64,000 nucleotides of DNA from Parasulfuritortus sp049322515 (lineage in GTDB: Bacteria > Pseudomonadota > Gammaproteobacteria > Burkholderiales > Thiobacillaceae): positions 1-64,000 of the forward strand of contig JBMOQW010000012.1 of assembly GCA_049322515.1 (NCBI GenBank). Direction: 5' to 3'. Shown here one piece after another: positions 63,065 to 64,000 of this stretch. The position numbers and the translations under genes are program-made. Every line of letters starts with the position of its first letter. The first letter of the stretch is position 1. The notes under the pieces were generated by a model. It did no database searches. It saw nothing but the letters and a program-made list of their open reading frames with translations, and was not told the origin of the DNA.

Positions 63065-64000
63065 TCACTTCTTGCTGTTCATGACGGCTTCGGCCACGTT
63101 CTTCGGGGCCTCGGAGTAATGCTTGAATTCCATCGAGTAGGTCGCACGGCCCTGGGACATGGAACGCAGGTCGGTGGAGTAGCCAAACATCTCGGCCAGC
63201 GGCACTTCGGCCTTGATGGCCTTGCCGCCGGGCAGGTCTTCCATGCCCTGGATGATGCCGCGGCGACGGTTCAGGTCGCCCATGACGTCGCCCATGTAAT
63301 CTTCCGGCGTCTCCACTTCCACGGCCATCATCGGCTCCAGCAGGGACGGGCTGGCTTTGCGCATGCCATCCTTGAAGCCCATGATGGCGGCCATCTTGAA
63401 GGCCTGCTCGGAGGAGTCGACTTCGTGATAGGAACCATCGAACAAGGTGACCTTGACGTCGACCACCGGGAAGCCGGCCAGCACGCCATTGTTGAGCGCC
63501 TCCTTGAGGCCCTTGTCGACCGCGGGAATGTATTCGCGCGGCACGGTACCGCCCTTGATGGCGTCGACGAATTCGTAGCCCTTGCCAGCCTCGTTCGGCT
63601 CGATCTTGAGCCAGACGTGGCCGTACTGGCCCTTGCCGCCGGACTGCTTGACGAACTTGCCTTCCTGCTCGACCGCCTTGCGGATGCACTCGCGGTAGGC
63701 CACCTGGGGCGCGCCGACGTTGGCTTCCACGTTGAATTCGCGGCGCATGCGGTCGACGATGATCTCCAGGTGCAGTTCACCCATGCCGGAGATGATGGTC
63801 TGACCGGACTCTTCGTCGGTGCGGACGCGGAACGAGGGGTCTTCCTGGGCCAGGCGGTTCAGCGCCAGACCCATTTTCTCTTGGTCGGCCTTGGTCTTCG
63901 GCTCGACGGCGACGTGAATCACCGGCTCGGGGAAGACCATGCGCTCGAGCACGATCGGCTTGTCCAGGGCGCACAGGGTGTCGCCCGTGGTGGCCTCCTT
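63065..64000 (-). CDS. fusA: Elongation factor G, C-terminal part (cut by window edge)
   Basis: 312 codons of the translocation GTPase, from the end of domain II through domains III to V. The first visible residues KEATTGDTLC are typical; domain III has EESGQTIISGMGELHLEI, and domain IV the tip region GYEFVDAIKGGTVPREY. The start and the G domain are beyond 64000. The fusA-tuf-rpsJ order is the str operon. Confidence 0.99.
   Translation of the reverse strand, partial: KEATTGDTLCALDKPIVLERMVFPEPVIHVAVEPKTKADQEKMGLALNRLAQEDPSFRVRTDEESGQTIISGMGELHLEIIVDRMRREFNVEANVGAPQVAYRECIRKAVEQEGKFVKQSGGKGQYGHVWLKIEPNEAGKGYEFVDAIKGGTVPREYIPAVDKGLKEALNNGVLAGFPVVDVKVTLFDGSYHEVDSSEQAFKMAAIMGFKDGMRKASPSLLEPMMAVEVETPEDYMGDVMGDLNRRRGIIQGMEDLPGGKAIKAEVPLAEMFGYSTDLRSMSQGRATYSMEFKHYSEAPKNVAEAVMNSKK

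Overview
The window is a GC-rich bacterial chromosome segment that is almost fully coding and has no sign of phage, insertion sequence, plasmid or CRISPR. Gene content and order point to a betaproteobacterium, probably of the Nitrosomonadales/Rhodocyclales/Hydrogenophilales type: the block fusA-tuf-rpsJ to rplQ, a zinc-cysteine (C+) ribosomal protein S4, uvrA divergent from an MFS gene and ssb, the glyA-nrdR-rib-nusB-thiL-pgpA order, cytochrome c' and the fmdB/DUF502/aspS cluster. Two SulP anion transporters, a gamma-carbonic anhydrase, a TSUP permease and a periplasmic rhodanese fit a sulfur-handling, possibly autotrophic life, but no carbon-fixation or sulfur-oxidation gene lies in the window, so this is inference.

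Layout. 1-0.2 kb: initiator tRNA with its own strong promoter. 0.27-13.5 kb: an iron-type alcohol dehydrogenase (+), then a long minus-strand run that reads glyA-nrdR-ribD ... ribE-ribBX-ribH-nusB-thiL-pgpA-pncC-recA-recX, with many 1-4 base stop/start overlaps. It is split between ribD and ribE by a plus-strand pair, a DUF2868 membrane protein and a DUF3482 GTPase. 13.6-18.8 kb: signalling and stress genes (chemoreceptor, periplasmic rhodanese, DUF486, and a GGDEF-EAL protein whose periplasmic part carries a CXXCH haem motif). 18.9-25.7 kb: anion transport (gamma-carbonic anhydrase plus SulP; a second SulP with a coiled-coil insert; divergently a small membrane protein, a TSUP permease and a tandem universal stress protein). 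25.9-32.1 kb: fmdB, DUF502, aspS, a CheZ-like helical protein, nudB, a lipoprotein, a YbhP-like phosphatase and a ClsB-like synthase. 32.1-40.4 kb: envelope and signalling genes (TonB receptor, acyl-ACP synthetase plus FadL porin, an unknown protein, and a diguanylate cyclase coupled to a periplasmic binding protein). 40.4-47.9 kb: ssb, MFS, uvrA, cytochrome b561, cytochrome c', pseudouridine synthase, SAM hydrolase.

47.9-64 kb: the ribosomal super-cluster on the minus strand, from partial fusA through tuf, rpsJ, the S10, spc and alpha operons to rplQ, ending in a clear intrinsic terminator. The most unusual signal I found is here. In the two largest gaps (rpsJ-rplC and rpsQ-rplN), a sigma70-like promoter is merged with a terminator-like hairpin so that the -10 hexamer forms the hairpin loop. 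Such an element could end upstream transcripts while starting a new transcript that lacks the 5' stem arm.

The rest is mostly housekeeping. Accessory points worth attention are the haem-type c-di-GMP protein, the SulP with a long coiled-coil insertion, the GTPase pair inside the riboflavin operon, a RibBX-type enzyme that has lost the GTP cyclohydrolase II cysteines, a likely non-discriminating AspRS, and one 319-residue protein I cannot place.
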